From assembly GCF_000420025.1 (NCBI RefSeq), contig NZ_ATUD01000010.1, positions 62,001 through 126,000 on the forward strand: a stretch of 64,000 nt of DNA. The letters run 5' to 3'. The notes under the pieces were generated by a model, which was not told the DNA's origin, searched no databases, and worked only from the letters and a program-made list of their open reading frames with translations. Source of the DNA: Patulibacter americanus DSM 16676. GTDB taxonomy: Bacteria; Actinomycetota; Thermoleophilia; Solirubrobacterales; Solirubrobacteraceae. Positions 54,168-63,688 of this stretch are shown piece by piece; position 1 is the stretch's first letter; every line of letters begins with the position of its first letter. A program made the position numbers and the translations under genes.

Positions 54168-54620
54168 CTAGAGCCCGCCGCGCTCGACCGCGACGCGCAG
54201 CGCGAGGAACGCGATCACGAACGCGGCGGTCGCCATCACGCCGATCTCGCGGCGGATGATGTCGCGGACGACGCCGCGCTGGCCGGCGTCGTCGAGGCGG
54301 CCGACGTCCTCCGCGCCGGAGAGTCCGCGGCGCTCGAGGACCTGCTCGGCGGCGATGATCCGCAGCTGCTCCGCGATGAGCGAGATCGCCACGGGGAGCA
54401 GGGAGTAGAGCCAGAAGAGCCAGGAATCGGGCCGCTCACCCGTGATCCAGACCGCGCCGGCCACGATGGTGAGCGCGAGGGCGCCGAGCTGCGTGGCACG
54501 GATCGCGAGCCAGTACCGGTCCTGCGCGTCGAAGCGCCACCAGAGCCAGCTGCCCCACGCCCCCGAGGCGAGCGCGACGATCGCGACGAGGAGCGACACG
54601 TAGAGCGCGGCGGCGGCCAT
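54168..54620 (-). CDS. Membrane protein of unknown function
   Basis: A 150-residue protein with four hydrophobic helices (AAALYVSLLVAIVALASG, LGALALTIVAGAVWI, LFWLYSLLPVAISLIAEQ, IGVMATAAFVIAFLALRVAV) and a basic/acidic loop between the last two. No family recognised. Start at the ATG before AAAALYVS; the frame is open further upstream but with poor coding character. It is divergent from the Complex I operon and shares its upstream region. Confidence 0.65.
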   Translation of the reverse strand: MAAAALYVSLLVAIVALASGAWGSWLWWRFDAQDRYWLAIRATQLGALALTIVAGAVWITGERPDSWLFWLYSLLPVAISLIAEQLRIIAAEQVLERRGLSGAEDVGRLDDAGQRGVVRDIIRREIGVMATAAFVIAFLALRVAVERGGL

Positions 54621-54814
54621 CGCGGGGGATCGTCGCACGGCGTCGTGCCGGGGGACCGGCAGGCGTGAGCGGCGGGTCGTCACACCGCGCACGTCGGCTC
54701 GTGCCGGTTGTGACGAGCGGCACGCAGACATCGTGTGGACCGGCACGAAGCGTCGAAAAGTATGGGTTTCCTAACACCCGGTCGCCCGGTCTGGAGGTGG
54801 TAGAACAGACGGCG

Positions 54815-55180
54815 GTGCTCCGGTCGTATCTGCCGATCCTCATCTTTCTTGTGCTGGCGACGGGCGTTGGTGCGCTCTTCGTGGCCGCGAACTCGTGGTT
54901 GGGTCCGCGGTACAAGCGCAGGCCAAGCACGTTCGCCGAGGACGCATACGAATCCGGCCTGCCCTCTGAGGTCCAGCACGGCTTCCGCTTCGGGATCAGC
55001 TTCTACCTGATCGCGATGCTGTTCCTGCTGTTCGACATCGAGGTTGTGTTCCTGTACCCGATCGCGGTGCAGCTGCAGGCGTTCGGCACCTTCGCGCTCA
55101 TCGAGACGGCGGTCTTCATCGTGCTGCTGCTCGTGGCGCTCATCTACGTGTGGCGGAGGGGAGCCCTCGAATGGAAGTGA
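54815..55180 (+). CDS. nuoA: NADH-quinone oxidoreductase subunit A
   Basis: A 121-residue three-helix subunit of the Complex I membrane arm. YLPILIFLVLATGVGALF is helix 1. KRRPSTFAEDAYESGLP is the conserved loop with the family Glu/Ser-Gly, next to the quinone cavity. RFGISFYLIAMLFLLFDIEVVFLYP is helix 2 and its border. Start is uncertain: I used the GTG before LRSYLPILIF, which gives the normal family length; another GTG at 54797 is in frame. GGAGG at 54793-54797 lies rather far upstream. First gene of the nuo operon. Confidence 0.92.
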   Translation: MLRSYLPILIFLVLATGVGALFVAANSWLGPRYKRRPSTFAEDAYESGLPSEVQHGFRFGISFYLIAMLFLLFDIEVVFLYPIAVQLQAFGTFALIETAVFIVLLLVALIYVWRRGALEWK

Positions 55181-55911
55181 TCAGGAACGGCAAGGCGGGA
55201 GTTGCGGGGACCGGCGGCGCCGGCACGCAGCTCACGCAGGCCGACAAGGAGTCCTTCCGGGCCCGCCAGCTGCGGGCCCGTGATCTGCTCCGGGGCGAGC
55301 TCGAGGGCGACGACCTCGAGCAGCAGGTGCGCGACAGCATCGTCACGACGACGCTCGACAAGGCGTCCTCGTGGGCCCAGGGCAACTCGATCTTCCCGCT
55401 GACCTTCGGGCTGGCGTGCTGCTCCATCGAGATGATCTCGCTGGTCGGCTCGCGCATGGACATCTCGCGCTTCGGCTCGGAGGCCCTGCGCGGCACCCCG
55501 CGCCAGGCGGACCTCATCATCCTGGCCGGCCGGGTGTCGATGAAGATGGCGCCGGTCGTCCGGCGCATCTACGACCAGATGCTCGAGCCGAAGTACGCCA
55601 TCGCGATGGGGGCCTGCGCCTCGTCCATGGGCGTCTTCAACAACTACGCGGTCGTCCCGGCGGACAAGTTCATGCCGGTCGACGTCCACATCCCGGGCTG
55701 CCCGCCGCGGCCGGAGTCCGTGGTCTACGGGATCCTCAAGCTCCGCAAGATGATCCAGGACGACCCGACGATGGCCTGGCGCGACCGGTACCGCGCCCAC
55801 GGCACGGAGGAGACCCGCGGACAGGGCGGCTTCATGTCGCTGGACGAGCTCGAGACGCGCGCGGCCCAGGTCGCGGAGCGCGAGGCGCAGGAGGCGCAGG
55901 CGCGTGCCTGA
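55171..55911 (+). CDS. nuoB: NADH-quinone oxidoreductase subunit B
   Basis: A 246-residue peripheral-arm subunit carrying cluster N2, the last iron-sulfur centre before quinone. The four ligand cysteines are visible: the Cys-Cys pair in FGLACCSIEM (83, 84), GACAS (149) and PGCPPRPE (177). The first ~60 and last ~40 residues are charged extensions beyond the core. The ATG has GGAGGGGA upstream and overlaps nuoA by 10 nt. Confidence 0.97.
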   Translation: MEVIRNGKAGVAGTGGAGTQLTQADKESFRARQLRARDLLRGELEGDDLEQQVRDSIVTTTLDKASSWAQGNSIFPLTFGLACCSIEMISLVGSRMDISRFGSEALRGTPRQADLIILAGRVSMKMAPVVRRIYDQMLEPKYAIAMGACASSMGVFNNYAVVPADKFMPVDVHIPGCPPRPESVVYGILKLRKMIQDDPTMAWRDRYRAHGTEETRGQGGFMSLDELETRAAQVAEREAQEAQARA

Positions 55912-56413
55912 CGTCGAGGCGCTCGAGCGCCTGGCGCAGCTCGTGGGGCGGGGGGACGACAGCACGGTGCTGGCGACCGTCCACCGCTCCCGTCGCGCCG
56001 AGATCCAGGTCGCCGCGGACCGCATCCGTGAGACGCTCGAGGTGCTCCGCGGCGAGGGCTACACGCACCTGATGTCGGTGCACGGGGTGGACTACTACCC
56101 CGAGGAGCCGCGCTTCGGCATCGTCTACGAGCTCCTCTCCTACGAGGAGCAGGACCGCGTGACGGTCAAGGTCCGCGTCCCCCTGAGCGACCCGCACGTC
56201 CCGTCCGTGACGCCCGCGTGGCCGACGGCGAGCTTCCAGGAGCGCGAGGCGTTCGACATGTTCGGCGTGGTCTTCGACGGCCACCCCGACATGCGCCGCA
56301 TCCTCATGCCCGAGGACTACATCGGCCACCCGCAGCGGCGGGACTTCCCGATCGGCGGAGAGCCCGTCCTCTTCACGGGCAACGAGCAGCAGAACCCGGG
56401 GTGGTGGAAGTGA
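55904..56413 (+). CDS. nuoC: NADH-quinone oxidoreductase subunit C
   Basis: A 169-residue peripheral-arm subunit (30-kDa homologue) that packs against NuoD. YTHLMSVHGVDYYPE, FQEREAFDMFGVVFDGHPDMRRILMPEDY and HPQRRDFPI are the conserved C-terminal block. GTG start overlapping nuoB by 8 nt. Kept separate from nuoD, unlike the fused NuoCD of enterobacteria. Confidence 0.96.
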   Translation: MPDVEALERLAQLVGRGDDSTVLATVHRSRRAEIQVAADRIRETLEVLRGEGYTHLMSVHGVDYYPEEPRFGIVYELLSYEEQDRVTVKVRVPLSDPHVPSVTPAWPTASFQEREAFDMFGVVFDGHPDMRRILMPEDYIGHPQRRDFPIGGEPVLFTGNEQQNPGWWK

Positions 56414-57942
56414 CCGAGGAACGCCCGAAGGACGAAGAGCGCGACGGGCCGGTACCCGAGGACGGGTCCGCCGCCGCGGCCACCCGCGAGCACGACATGG
56501 ACGCGACGACCGGCGAGCGCGAGCGCGGCGCCCGGATCGCGGACGAGACGAGCGGCACCACGCCCCAGGGCGACACGTCGGGGCAGCCCAACGAGGGCGA
56601 CGCGCACCCGGGGACGACCGGCACGGGCCAGGACCCCGAGGCCGCCTCCGGCGGCGGCGCACCGACGGCGCTGAAGGAGCGCGACGAGGACTGGGAGGAG
56701 CTGACGAAGCGCTACCGCGCGTCCGAGGCGTCCATCGACTTCTCCACGCAGCTCGGGGCCGTCGCCACGCAGGACGAGGCGGAGCTGCTGACCATCAACA
56801 TGGGTCCGCACCACCCCGCGACCCACGGCGTGCTGCGCCTGCTGACGACGCTCGAGGGCGAGGTCGTCCGCGACGTCAAGCCGATCATCGGCTATCTGCA
56901 CACCGGCATCGAGAAGACCGCCGAGGACAAGGCGTACTGGAAGGCCATCCCCGTCGTCGAGCGGATGGACTACCTGGCCTACTACTTCAACGCCCAGGCG
57001 TACTGCGGCGCGGTGGAGGACCTCCTCGATCTCGACGTCCCGAAGCGCGCGCAGTACCTCCGCGTCATCCACCTCGAGCTCAACCGGATCATGAGCCACC
57101 TCGTGTGGCTCGGGACGACGGCGCTCGACATCGGCGCGATGTCGATCCTCTGGTACGCGTTCCGCGAGCGCGAGACGATCCTCGACCTGTTCGAGTACTC
57201 GTCGGGTCAGCGCATGCACACGCGCTTCATCCAGATCGGCGGCGTCGCGGACGACATCCCCGCCGGCTGGGCCGACAAGCTGCTCCGGTTCGTCGAGGAG
57301 ATGCCGCGGCGCCTGGACCAGTACGAGGCGATGCTCTCGAAGAACGAGATCTTCCTCCAGCGGATGAAGGACACGGGCGCCGTGAGCGCCGAGAAGCTGC
57401 AGGAGTGGGGCGTCACCGGGCCGCTGCTGCGCGCCGCCGGCGTGCCGTGGGACCTGCGCAAGGCCACCCCGTACTCGTCCTACGACGACTTCGACTTCAA
57501 GATCCCCGTCGGCACGACGGGCGACAACTACGACCGCTACGCGGTGCGCATCGGCGAGATGCGCGAGTCGGTGAAGATCATCCACCAGGCCATCGAGGGC
57601 CTGCCCGAGGGTCCGGTCATGACGGGCGACCGCAAGGTCGCCCTCCCGCCGCGGCACGAGCTGGCGACCTCGATGGAGGCGCTGATCCACCACTTCAAGC
57701 TCGTCACGGAGGGCATGCGCGTCCCCGAGGGCGAGTCGTACTACCCCATCGAGGGCCCGCGCGGCGAGCTCGGCTGCTTCGTCCGCTCCGACGGCTCGAG
57801 CAAGCCGGCGCGCGTGCACATGCGGGACCCCTCGTTCATCAACCTGCAGGCCTACGGCGACATGGTGCGCGGCGGCTACATCGCCGACATGATCGCCACC
57901 CTCGCCTGCATCGATCCGCTGCTGGGAGGGATCGACCGATGA
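56410..57942 (+). CDS. nuoD: NADH-quinone oxidoreductase subunit D, with long acidic N-terminus
   Basis: A 510-residue subunit (49-kDa homologue) forming the quinone site with NuoB. The core begins near residue 125: LTINMGPHHPATHGVLRLL, with the quinone-site His. Then GYLHTGIEKTAE, ERMDYLAYYFNAQAYC, LNRIMSHLVWLGTTALDIGAM and PRGELGCFVRSDGS. The first ~95 residues are an Asp/Glu/Gly/Thr-rich low-complexity extension absent from ordinary NuoD. GTG start overlapping nuoC by four bases (GTGA). Confidence 0.96.
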   Translation: MTEERPKDEERDGPVPEDGSAAAATREHDMDATTGERERGARIADETSGTTPQGDTSGQPNEGDAHPGTTGTGQDPEAASGGGAPTALKERDEDWEELTKRYRASEASIDFSTQLGAVATQDEAELLTINMGPHHPATHGVLRLLTTLEGEVVRDVKPIIGYLHTGIEKTAEDKAYWKAIPVVERMDYLAYYFNAQAYCGAVEDLLDLDVPKRAQYLRVIHLELNRIMSHLVWLGTTALDIGAMSILWYAFRERETILDLFEYSSGQRMHTRFIQIGGVADDIPAGWADKLLRFVEEMPRRLDQYEAMLSKNEIFLQRMKDTGAVSAEKLQEWGVTGPLLRAAGVPWDLRKATPYSSYDDFDFKIPVGTTGDNYDRYAVRIGEMRESVKIIHQAIEGLPEGPVMTGDRKVALPPRHELATSMEALIHHFKLVTEGMRVPEGESYYPIEGPRGELGCFVRSDGSSKPARVHMRDPSFINLQAYGDMVRGGYIADMIATLACIDPLLGGIDR

Positions 57943-58784
57943 GCATCCGCCGCGATCCGCTCGACCCGTACGACCGCCAGCTCGTTCGCGAGGGCCAGCC
58001 GTCCCCGGCCGGCCCACGGCGCTCGTACCTGCCGGACGTCCCGGACGAGTCGCTCCTGGGCCAGGAGGTCCGGCGCTTCGAGCACGGCTCCCGCGTCCCC
58101 GGGTTCCGCGACGCGACCGACCTGACGAAGGATCCGTCCGGCGTGCCGGACCCGGCGCAGGTGCCGGTGCCCGCCGAGCTGCGGGCGGAGATCGAGGACT
58201 ACATGTCCCGCTACCCCGACCACCGCTCGGCCGCGATCCCCGCGCTCGCCGCCGCCCAGCGCCTGCACGGCTGGTGCTCGCCGGAGGCGATCGAGCAGGT
58301 CGCCTGCGTCATGCGCCTGACCCCGGGCTACCTCACGGCCGTCGTGGGCTTCTACGACATGCTCGAGGCCACCCCGGTCGGCCGCAAGACCGTCTACGTC
58401 TGCACGAACATCTCGTGCTCCCTGCGCGGTGGCGACGAGCTGCTGGCGTCGCTGAAGGGCGAGCTGGGCGACGACCCGGACGTCAACATCCGCGGCTTCG
58501 AGTGCCTCGGCGCGTGCGACATCGCGCCGATGGCCTCGATCGACGGCACCTACGTCGGCCCGGTCGCGGCCGACGAGATCCCGGTCCTCGCGGACCAGAT
58601 CCGTACGGGGAGCGATCCGCTGCCCGCCAAGCAGCTCGTCCGCCGCCGCGTCGCCGACGCCGCGGCCAACTCGGACGACGTGGTGCGCGCGTCGACCGAC
58701 ACGGGGACGCTGGGCCCGGTGGCACTCGGCCCGGACCGCCCCCAGGACACCGTGCCCGCCCAGACAGAAGGGCCTTCCGCATGA
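57939..58784 (+). CDS. nuoE: NADH-quinone oxidoreductase subunit E
   Basis: A 281-residue subunit holding cluster N1a (2Fe-2S). Cysteines at 155, 160 (CTNISC), 189 and 193 (CLGAC) bind it, and HGWCSPEAIEQVACVM marks the helical part. A ~80-residue Pro/Asp-rich N-terminal lead and ~60-residue C-terminal tail extend it well past the usual ~170 residues. ATGA overlap with nuoD. Its presence shows that the NADH-oxidising module is retained. Confidence 0.95.
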   Translation: MSIRRDPLDPYDRQLVREGQPSPAGPRRSYLPDVPDESLLGQEVRRFEHGSRVPGFRDATDLTKDPSGVPDPAQVPVPAELRAEIEDYMSRYPDHRSAAIPALAAAQRLHGWCSPEAIEQVACVMRLTPGYLTAVVGFYDMLEATPVGRKTVYVCTNISCSLRGGDELLASLKGELGDDPDVNIRGFECLGACDIAPMASIDGTYVGPVAADEIPVLADQIRTGSDPLPAKQLVRRRVADAAANSDDVVRASTDTGTLGPVALGPDRPQDTVPAQTEGPSA

Positions 58785-60100
58785 GCAACCACCTTCTCTT
58801 CGAGAACATCGACGAGCCCGGCCTCAACACGCTCGACGTCTACCGGGCCCGCGGCGGCTACGCCATGGCCGAGCAGGCGCTCGCGATGGCCCGCGACTCC
58901 ATCATCACGGCGCTGAAGGACTCCGGCCTGCGCGGCCGTGGCGGCGCCGGCTTCCCGACGGGCCTGAAGGCGTCCTTCATCCCGCAGGGCAAGATGGACA
59001 AGTACCTCGTCTGCAACGCGGACGAGTCCGAGCCGGGCACCTTCAAGGATCGCGAGCTGATCCAGAAGAACCCGCACTCGCTCATCGAGGGCATGATCAT
59101 CGCCGCCTACGCGGTCGGCGCGAACAAGTCCTTCATCTTCATCCGCGGCGAGTACCAGCAGCAGGCGGAGATCCTCGAGGCGGCGATCGCGGAGGCCAAG
59201 GAGGCCGGGCTGCTCGGCCCGAACGTCCTCGGCCGCGGCGTCGAGCTCGACATGTGGGTCCACCGCGGCGCCGGCGCCTACATCTGCGGCGAGGAGACGG
59301 GCCTCCTCGACGCGCTCGAGGGCCGTCGCGGCAACCCGCGCCTCAAGCCGCCGTTCCCGGCGAACCAGGGTCTCTACCAGGGCCCCACCCTGCTCAACAA
59401 CGTCGAGACGCTGACGGCGATCACCTACATCCTCAAGGTGGGCGCCGAGGCGTACTCCGCGATGGGCGTGGAGAAGTCCTCCGGCACGAAGCTGATCTCC
59501 GTCTCGGGCAACGTCAAGCGCCCGGGCAACTACGAGATCGAGCTCGGCATGACCGGGCGCGACATCATCTACGGCCTGGCCGGCGGCATCGAGGACGACC
59601 GCGAGGTCCTCCTCTGGTTCCCGGGTGGCTCGAGCTCCCCCGTCCTGACGAAGGACGACCTCGACACCCCGTACGACTACGACTCGCTCGCGGGCGCGGG
59701 GACGATGCTCGGCTCCGGCGCGATCATCGTGGCCGACGACCGCAACTCCGTCGTCGACATCGCCGTGAAGACGGCGAGCTTCTACAAGCACGAGAGCTGC
59801 GGCAAGTGCACGCCGTGCCGCGAGGGCACGAGCTGGACCACGAAGCTGCTCAAGCGCATCCAGTCCGGCGAGGCCACGCCGATGGACCTCGACGTCATCG
59901 ACTCGGTCTGCGACCAGATCCAGGGCAACTGCCTCTGCGTGCTGGGCGACGCCATGGCGATGCCGGTGTCCTCCATGGTCCGCAAGTTCCGCCCGCAGTT
60001 CGAGGCGCACATCGAGTCCGCCCGCATCGCGAACGAGCAGCGCCTGTTGGCCGAGCTCGACGAGCAGGAGCCCGTCCTGCAGGGGATCGGGGCCCTCTGA
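58781..60100 (+). CDS. nuoF: NADH-quinone oxidoreductase subunit F
   Basis: A 439-residue subunit that binds NADH and FMN and carries cluster N3. Glycine-rich LRGRGGAGFPTGLK (NADH), NADESEPGTFKDR (FMN) and YICGEETGLLDALEG are intact; the cluster ligands are in SCGKCTPCREGT with a later Cys in GNCLCVLGD. Entry point of electrons into the operon's complex. ATGA overlap with nuoE and AGAAGG upstream. Confidence 0.98.
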   Translation: MSNHLLFENIDEPGLNTLDVYRARGGYAMAEQALAMARDSIITALKDSGLRGRGGAGFPTGLKASFIPQGKMDKYLVCNADESEPGTFKDRELIQKNPHSLIEGMIIAAYAVGANKSFIFIRGEYQQQAEILEAAIAEAKEAGLLGPNVLGRGVELDMWVHRGAGAYICGEETGLLDALEGRRGNPRLKPPFPANQGLYQGPTLLNNVETLTAITYILKVGAEAYSAMGVEKSSGTKLISVSGNVKRPGNYEIELGMTGRDIIYGLAGGIEDDREVLLWFPGGSSSPVLTKDDLDTPYDYDSLAGAGTMLGSGAIIVADDRNSVVDIAVKTASFYKHESCGKCTPCREGTSWTTKLLKRIQSGEATPMDLDVIDSVCDQIQGNCLCVLGDAMAMPVSSMVRKFRPQFEAHIESARIANEQRLLAELDEQEPVLQGIGAL

Positions 60101-62616
60101 TGCCGCGCCCCGAGATCGAGACGATCAACTTCACGGTCGACGGCCGCGAGGTCGAGGCGCCCGCCGGCACCCTGCTGGCCGACGCCGCGAAGCTCGCCGA
60201 CGTCGACATCCCCGTCTTCTGTTACGAGCCCAAGCTCGGCGCGCCCGTCGGCGCCTGCCGCATGTGCCTCGTCGAGGTCGAGGGCATCCCGAAGCTCCAG
60301 ACCGCATGCTCCACGCCGGTCCGCGACGGGATGGTCGTCAACACGGAGACCCCGCGCGTGAAGGCGGCGCAGGAGTCCGTCGTCGAGTTCCTGCTGCTGA
60401 ACCACCCGCTCGACTGCCCGGTCTGCGACAAGGGCGGCGAGTGCCCGCTGCAGGACATCTCCTTCGGCTGGGGCCGCGGCGCGAGCCGCTTCGCCGAGCC
60501 GAAGCGGCACTTCCAGAAGCCGGTCGAGCTCTCGCCGCTGATCGCGATCGACCGCGAGCGGTGCATCCTCTGCTACCGCTGCGTGCGCTTCTCGCAGGAG
60601 GTCTCCGAGGACTACCAGCTCGTCCTCCACGACCGTGGCGCGGACACCTTCGTCGGCACGTTCGACGGCCACCCCTACGTGGCCCCGTTCTCCGGCAACA
60701 TCATGGAGCTCTGCCCCGTCGGCGCGCTGACGAGCCAGGCCTACCGCTTCCGCGCCCGCCCGTGGGACGTCGAGCAGTCCGGCTCGGTCTGCACGCTCTG
60801 CCCGGGCCAGTGCAACGTGAGCTACACCGTGCGCGACGACCGCGTCGTGCGCGTGCTGTCCCGCGAGAACCAGGACGTCGACGACGGCTGGCTCTGCGAC
60901 CGCGGCCGCTTCGCGTACCAGTCGACGTACGCCGACGAGCGCCTGCGGACCCCGCTGGTGCGCCAGGACGGCGAGCTCGTCCCGGTCTCCTACGACGCCG
61001 CCCTGCGCCGCGCGTCCGAGATCCTGGTGAACGCCGAGCAGCGCGTCGGCGCGCTCGTCGGCGGCTCGACCTCGAACGAGGAGGGCTGGCTGCTGCGCCG
61101 TCTGATGACGGAGGCGATCGGCTCCCGCGACTTCGACTCGCGTCCCGCCGGTGCCGTGTCCGCGGGCCTGCAGGCGGCGCTCGACGCCCCCGAGGCCCAG
61201 GCGACGGTCGAGGACCTCGAGTGGGCGCACGCCGTGCTCGTGCTCGACACGGAGCCGGTCGACGACATGCCGGTGCTCGACCTGCGCCTGCGCAAGGGCA
61301 TCCGCCGCCACGGCGTCCGCCTGGCCGTCGCGACGAGCCGCCCCTCGGCGCTCGACCCGAACGCCGAGATCTCCGTCCGGTTCGCGCCGGGCGCGGGGGA
61401 GGCCTTCGTCTGCGCGCTCGACGCCGCCATCGGTGGCGTCGGCGACGTCGGCGGGCTCAGCCGCGCCGCCGGCGCGGACCCGCAGGCCGTCGAGGCCCTG
61501 GGTCGCATGCTGCGCGAGGCCGGCGAGGACGTCGTCGTGCTGTGGGGCGAGCGCCTCACGCACGCCGCCGACCCGGCCCGCTCCGCCAACGCGGCCCGTG
61601 CGCTCCTGAAGGCCTCGGGCCGCCTCGGGCTGCTCGACGGCCGCAAGGGCTCCGGCCTGCTGCAGGTCCCGACGGTCTCCAACGCGCGCGGCCTGCGCGA
61701 GCTCGGCGTCCTGCCGAACGTCGGCCCGGGGTACTCCGAGCCGGCCGCCGTCGGCCGCTCGTCCCGCGAGATCGCGGCCGCGGCCGCCGCAGGCGAGATC
61801 GCGGCGCTGCACCTGCTGCACGTCGACCCCGTCGCGTCCTTCGACGACCGGGCCCTGTGGTCCCGGGCGCTCGGCCGCGCCTCCGGCGTGATCGCCCACG
61901 CGGCGTTCCTCACGGAGGGCGTCCGCGAGCACGCCGACGTGATCTTCCCCGCCGAGGCGAGCGCCGAGAAGGAGGGCACCGTCACGCACCCCGACGGCCG
62001 CCTGCAGCGCCTGCGTCCCGCGGTCGGCAAGCCCGCGGGCGCGCTGCCCGGCTGGCAGGTGCTGGCGCAGCTGTTCACCGCGCTCGGCGGCCGCTCGACG
62101 GCGCTCACCGCGATGATGGTCACGACGGAGCTCGCCGAGGCGGTCCCGTTCTACGCGGGCATCACGCACGACGAGATCGGCGGCCTGGGCGTGCGCTGGC
62201 AGGACCGCGACGCCGCCGCGGCCTTCCCCGCCGGCGACTCCGGACCGTTCTCGCTCGAGGCTCCCGCCGAGGCGGTCTCGCCCAACGGCGCCCTGCGCCT
62301 GGGCAGCTTCCGCTCCGTGTGGGCGTCCCCCGAGGTCGCCCACGCACCGGCGCTGAAGTTCCTGGCGCCGAAGCAGCGCGCCGAGCTGAACCCGGAGGAC
62401 GCCGCCGAGCGCGGCATCCGCCACGGCCAGCGCGTTCGCGTGTCGGTGAGCGGCGCGGCCGCCACCCCGTCGACCGTCGAGGCCACGGCGCACCTGCGCT
62501 CGACCTCGCCGCGCGGCAGCGTGTTCCTCGAGACCGGCCTCGGCGCGCAGAGCGCCACGGCCCTGACCCCGGACGAGACGACCGTCCCCGCGATGGTCAC
62601 GGTGGAGAGCGCATGA
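60100..62616 (+). CDS. nuoG: NADH-quinone oxidoreductase subunit G
   Basis: An 838-residue iron-sulfur subunit. The N-terminal ferredoxin domain has cysteines 41, 53, 56 and 70 for a 2Fe-2S cluster. [15 protein letters not shown] and the following [16 protein letters not shown] bind the 4Fe-4S clusters. CTLCPGQC with a later GWLCDRGRF supplies the extra N7-type cluster ligands. The remainder is a molybdopterin-oxidoreductase-like domain without the cofactor. Start overlaps the nuoF stop by one base (TGATG). Confidence 0.97.
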   Translation: MPRPEIETINFTVDGREVEAPAGTLLADAAKLADVDIPVFCYEPKLGAPVGACRMCLVEVEGIPKLQTACSTPVRDGMVVNTETPRVKAAQESVVEFLLLNHPLDCPVCDKGGECPLQDISFGWGRGASRFAEPKRHFQKPVELSPLIAIDRERCILCYRCVRFSQEVSEDYQLVLHDRGADTFVGTFDGHPYVAPFSGNIMELCPVGALTSQAYRFRARPWDVEQSGSVCTLCPGQCNVSYTVRDDRVVRVLSRENQDVDDGWLCDRGRFAYQSTYADERLRTPLVRQDGELVPVSYDAALRRASEILVNAEQRVGALVGGSTSNEEGWLLRRLMTEAIGSRDFDSRPAGAVSAGLQAALDAPEAQATVEDLEWAHAVLVLDTEPVDDMPVLDLRLRKGIRRHGVRLAVATSRPSALDPNAEISVRFAPGAGEAFVCALDAAIGGVGDVGGLSRAAGADPQAVEALGRMLREAGEDVVVLWGERLTHAADPARSANAARALLKASGRLGLLDGRKGSGLLQVPTVSNARGLRELGVLPNVGPGYSEPAAVGRSSREIAAAAAAGEIAALHLLHVDPVASFDDRALWSRALGRASGVIAHAAFLTEGVREHADVIFPAEASAEKEGTVTHPDGRLQRLRPAVGKPAGALPGWQVLAQLFTALGGRSTALTAMMVTTELAEAVPFYAGITHDEIGGLGVRWQDRDAAAAFPAGDSGPFSLEAPAEAVSPNGALRLGSFRSVWASPEVAHAPALKFLAPKQRAELNPEDAAERGIRHGQRVRVSVSGAAATPSTVEATAHLRSTSPRGSVFLETGLGAQSATALTPDETTVPAMVTVESA

Positions 62617-63665
62617 CGCAGCTCACGGAGGCCACCACGGTGCTCAGCGCGATCAACGCGTACGAGCCGTGGTACGTCCAGATCATCAAGACGCTGATCA
62701 TCTTCGTGATCGGCTTCTCCCTCGTCCCGCTCGCCCTGCTCTACGAGCGCAAGCTGCTCGGCCGGTTCCAGAACCGTCCAGGCCCCAACCGGGTCGGCAT
62801 CTACGGCTCCCTGCAGCCCATGGCCGACATCGGCAAGCTGCTCTTCAAGGAGCAGTTCAAGCCGCGCGGGGCCATCGGCTGGCTCTTCGTCCTCTCGCCG
62901 CTGATCGCCATGGTCTCGGCGCTCGCGACGTTCATGCTCGTCCCGTTCTCGGGCGCGCCGCAGGACATCCTCGGCACGGACGTCGGGCTGTACGGCCTCG
63001 ACTCCGACATCGGCCTGCTGCTCTTCTTCGCGCTGTCGGCGATCGGGGCCTACGGCGTGCTGCTCGGCGGCTGGTCGTCCGCGTCGAAGTACTCCTTCCT
63101 CGGCGCGATGCGCGCCGCCGCCCAGCTCATCTCGTACGAGGCGTCGCAGGCGCTGGCCCTGCTCGGTGTCGTCATGACCGCCGGCAGCCTCTCGCTGTCG
63201 GAGATCGTCGACCAGCAGGGGGACCAGGGCATCTGGTTCCTCGTCCCGCAGATCGTCGGCGCGTTCATCTTCTTCGTCGCGACGCTGGCCGAGATCAACC
63301 GCACGCCGTTCGACCTCCTCGAGGCCGACTCCGAGCTCGTCGCCGGGTTCATGACGGAGTACGGCGGCGGCCGCTTCGCCCTCTACTACGTGGCGGAGTA
63401 CGTGCACCTGATCATGGCGGGCGCCATGTTCTCGACGCTCTTCCTGGGCGGGTGGCACATCCCGTTCTGGCAGGACGCCCCCGGGTTCCTCGACCCGTTC
63501 GTCGTGCTCGCCAAGACCGTCGTCATGGTCAGCATCATCATCTGGATCCGCGCCACGCTCCCGCGCGTGCGCTACGACCAGCTCATGTCCTTCGGGTGGA
63601 AGATCCTCCTCCCCCTCGCCACCCTCAACGCCCTCGTGACCGCGATCGTCCTCGTGGCGTTCTAG
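62613..63665 (+). CDS. nuoH: NADH-quinone oxidoreductase subunit H
   Basis: A 350-residue eight-helix membrane subunit forming the quinone entry tunnel. [80 protein letters not shown] and [18 protein letters not shown] are the conserved loops, with the acidic residues involved in proton coupling. ATGA overlap with nuoG. Confidence 0.98.
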   Translation: MTQLTEATTVLSAINAYEPWYVQIIKTLIIFVIGFSLVPLALLYERKLLGRFQNRPGPNRVGIYGSLQPMADIGKLLFKEQFKPRGAIGWLFVLSPLIAMVSALATFMLVPFSGAPQDILGTDVGLYGLDSDIGLLLFFALSAIGAYGVLLGGWSSASKYSFLGAMRAAAQLISYEASQALALLGVVMTAGSLSLSEIVDQQGDQGIWFLVPQIVGAFIFFVATLAEINRTPFDLLEADSELVAGFMTEYGGGRFALYYVAEYVHLIMAGAMFSTLFLGGWHIPFWQDAPGFLDPFVVLAKTVVMVSIIIWIRATLPRVRYDQLMSFGWKILLPLATLNALVTAIVLVAF

Positions 63666-63688
63666 GTCGGAAGTCGGAGGCAACACTC

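Noticed and set aside
53547-54668. A ~370-codon plus-strand frame through the repeat region
   Set aside because: It spans tandem repeats, is Pro/Arg/Ala-rich without GC3 bias and runs antisense through the membrane protein gene at 54168-54620.
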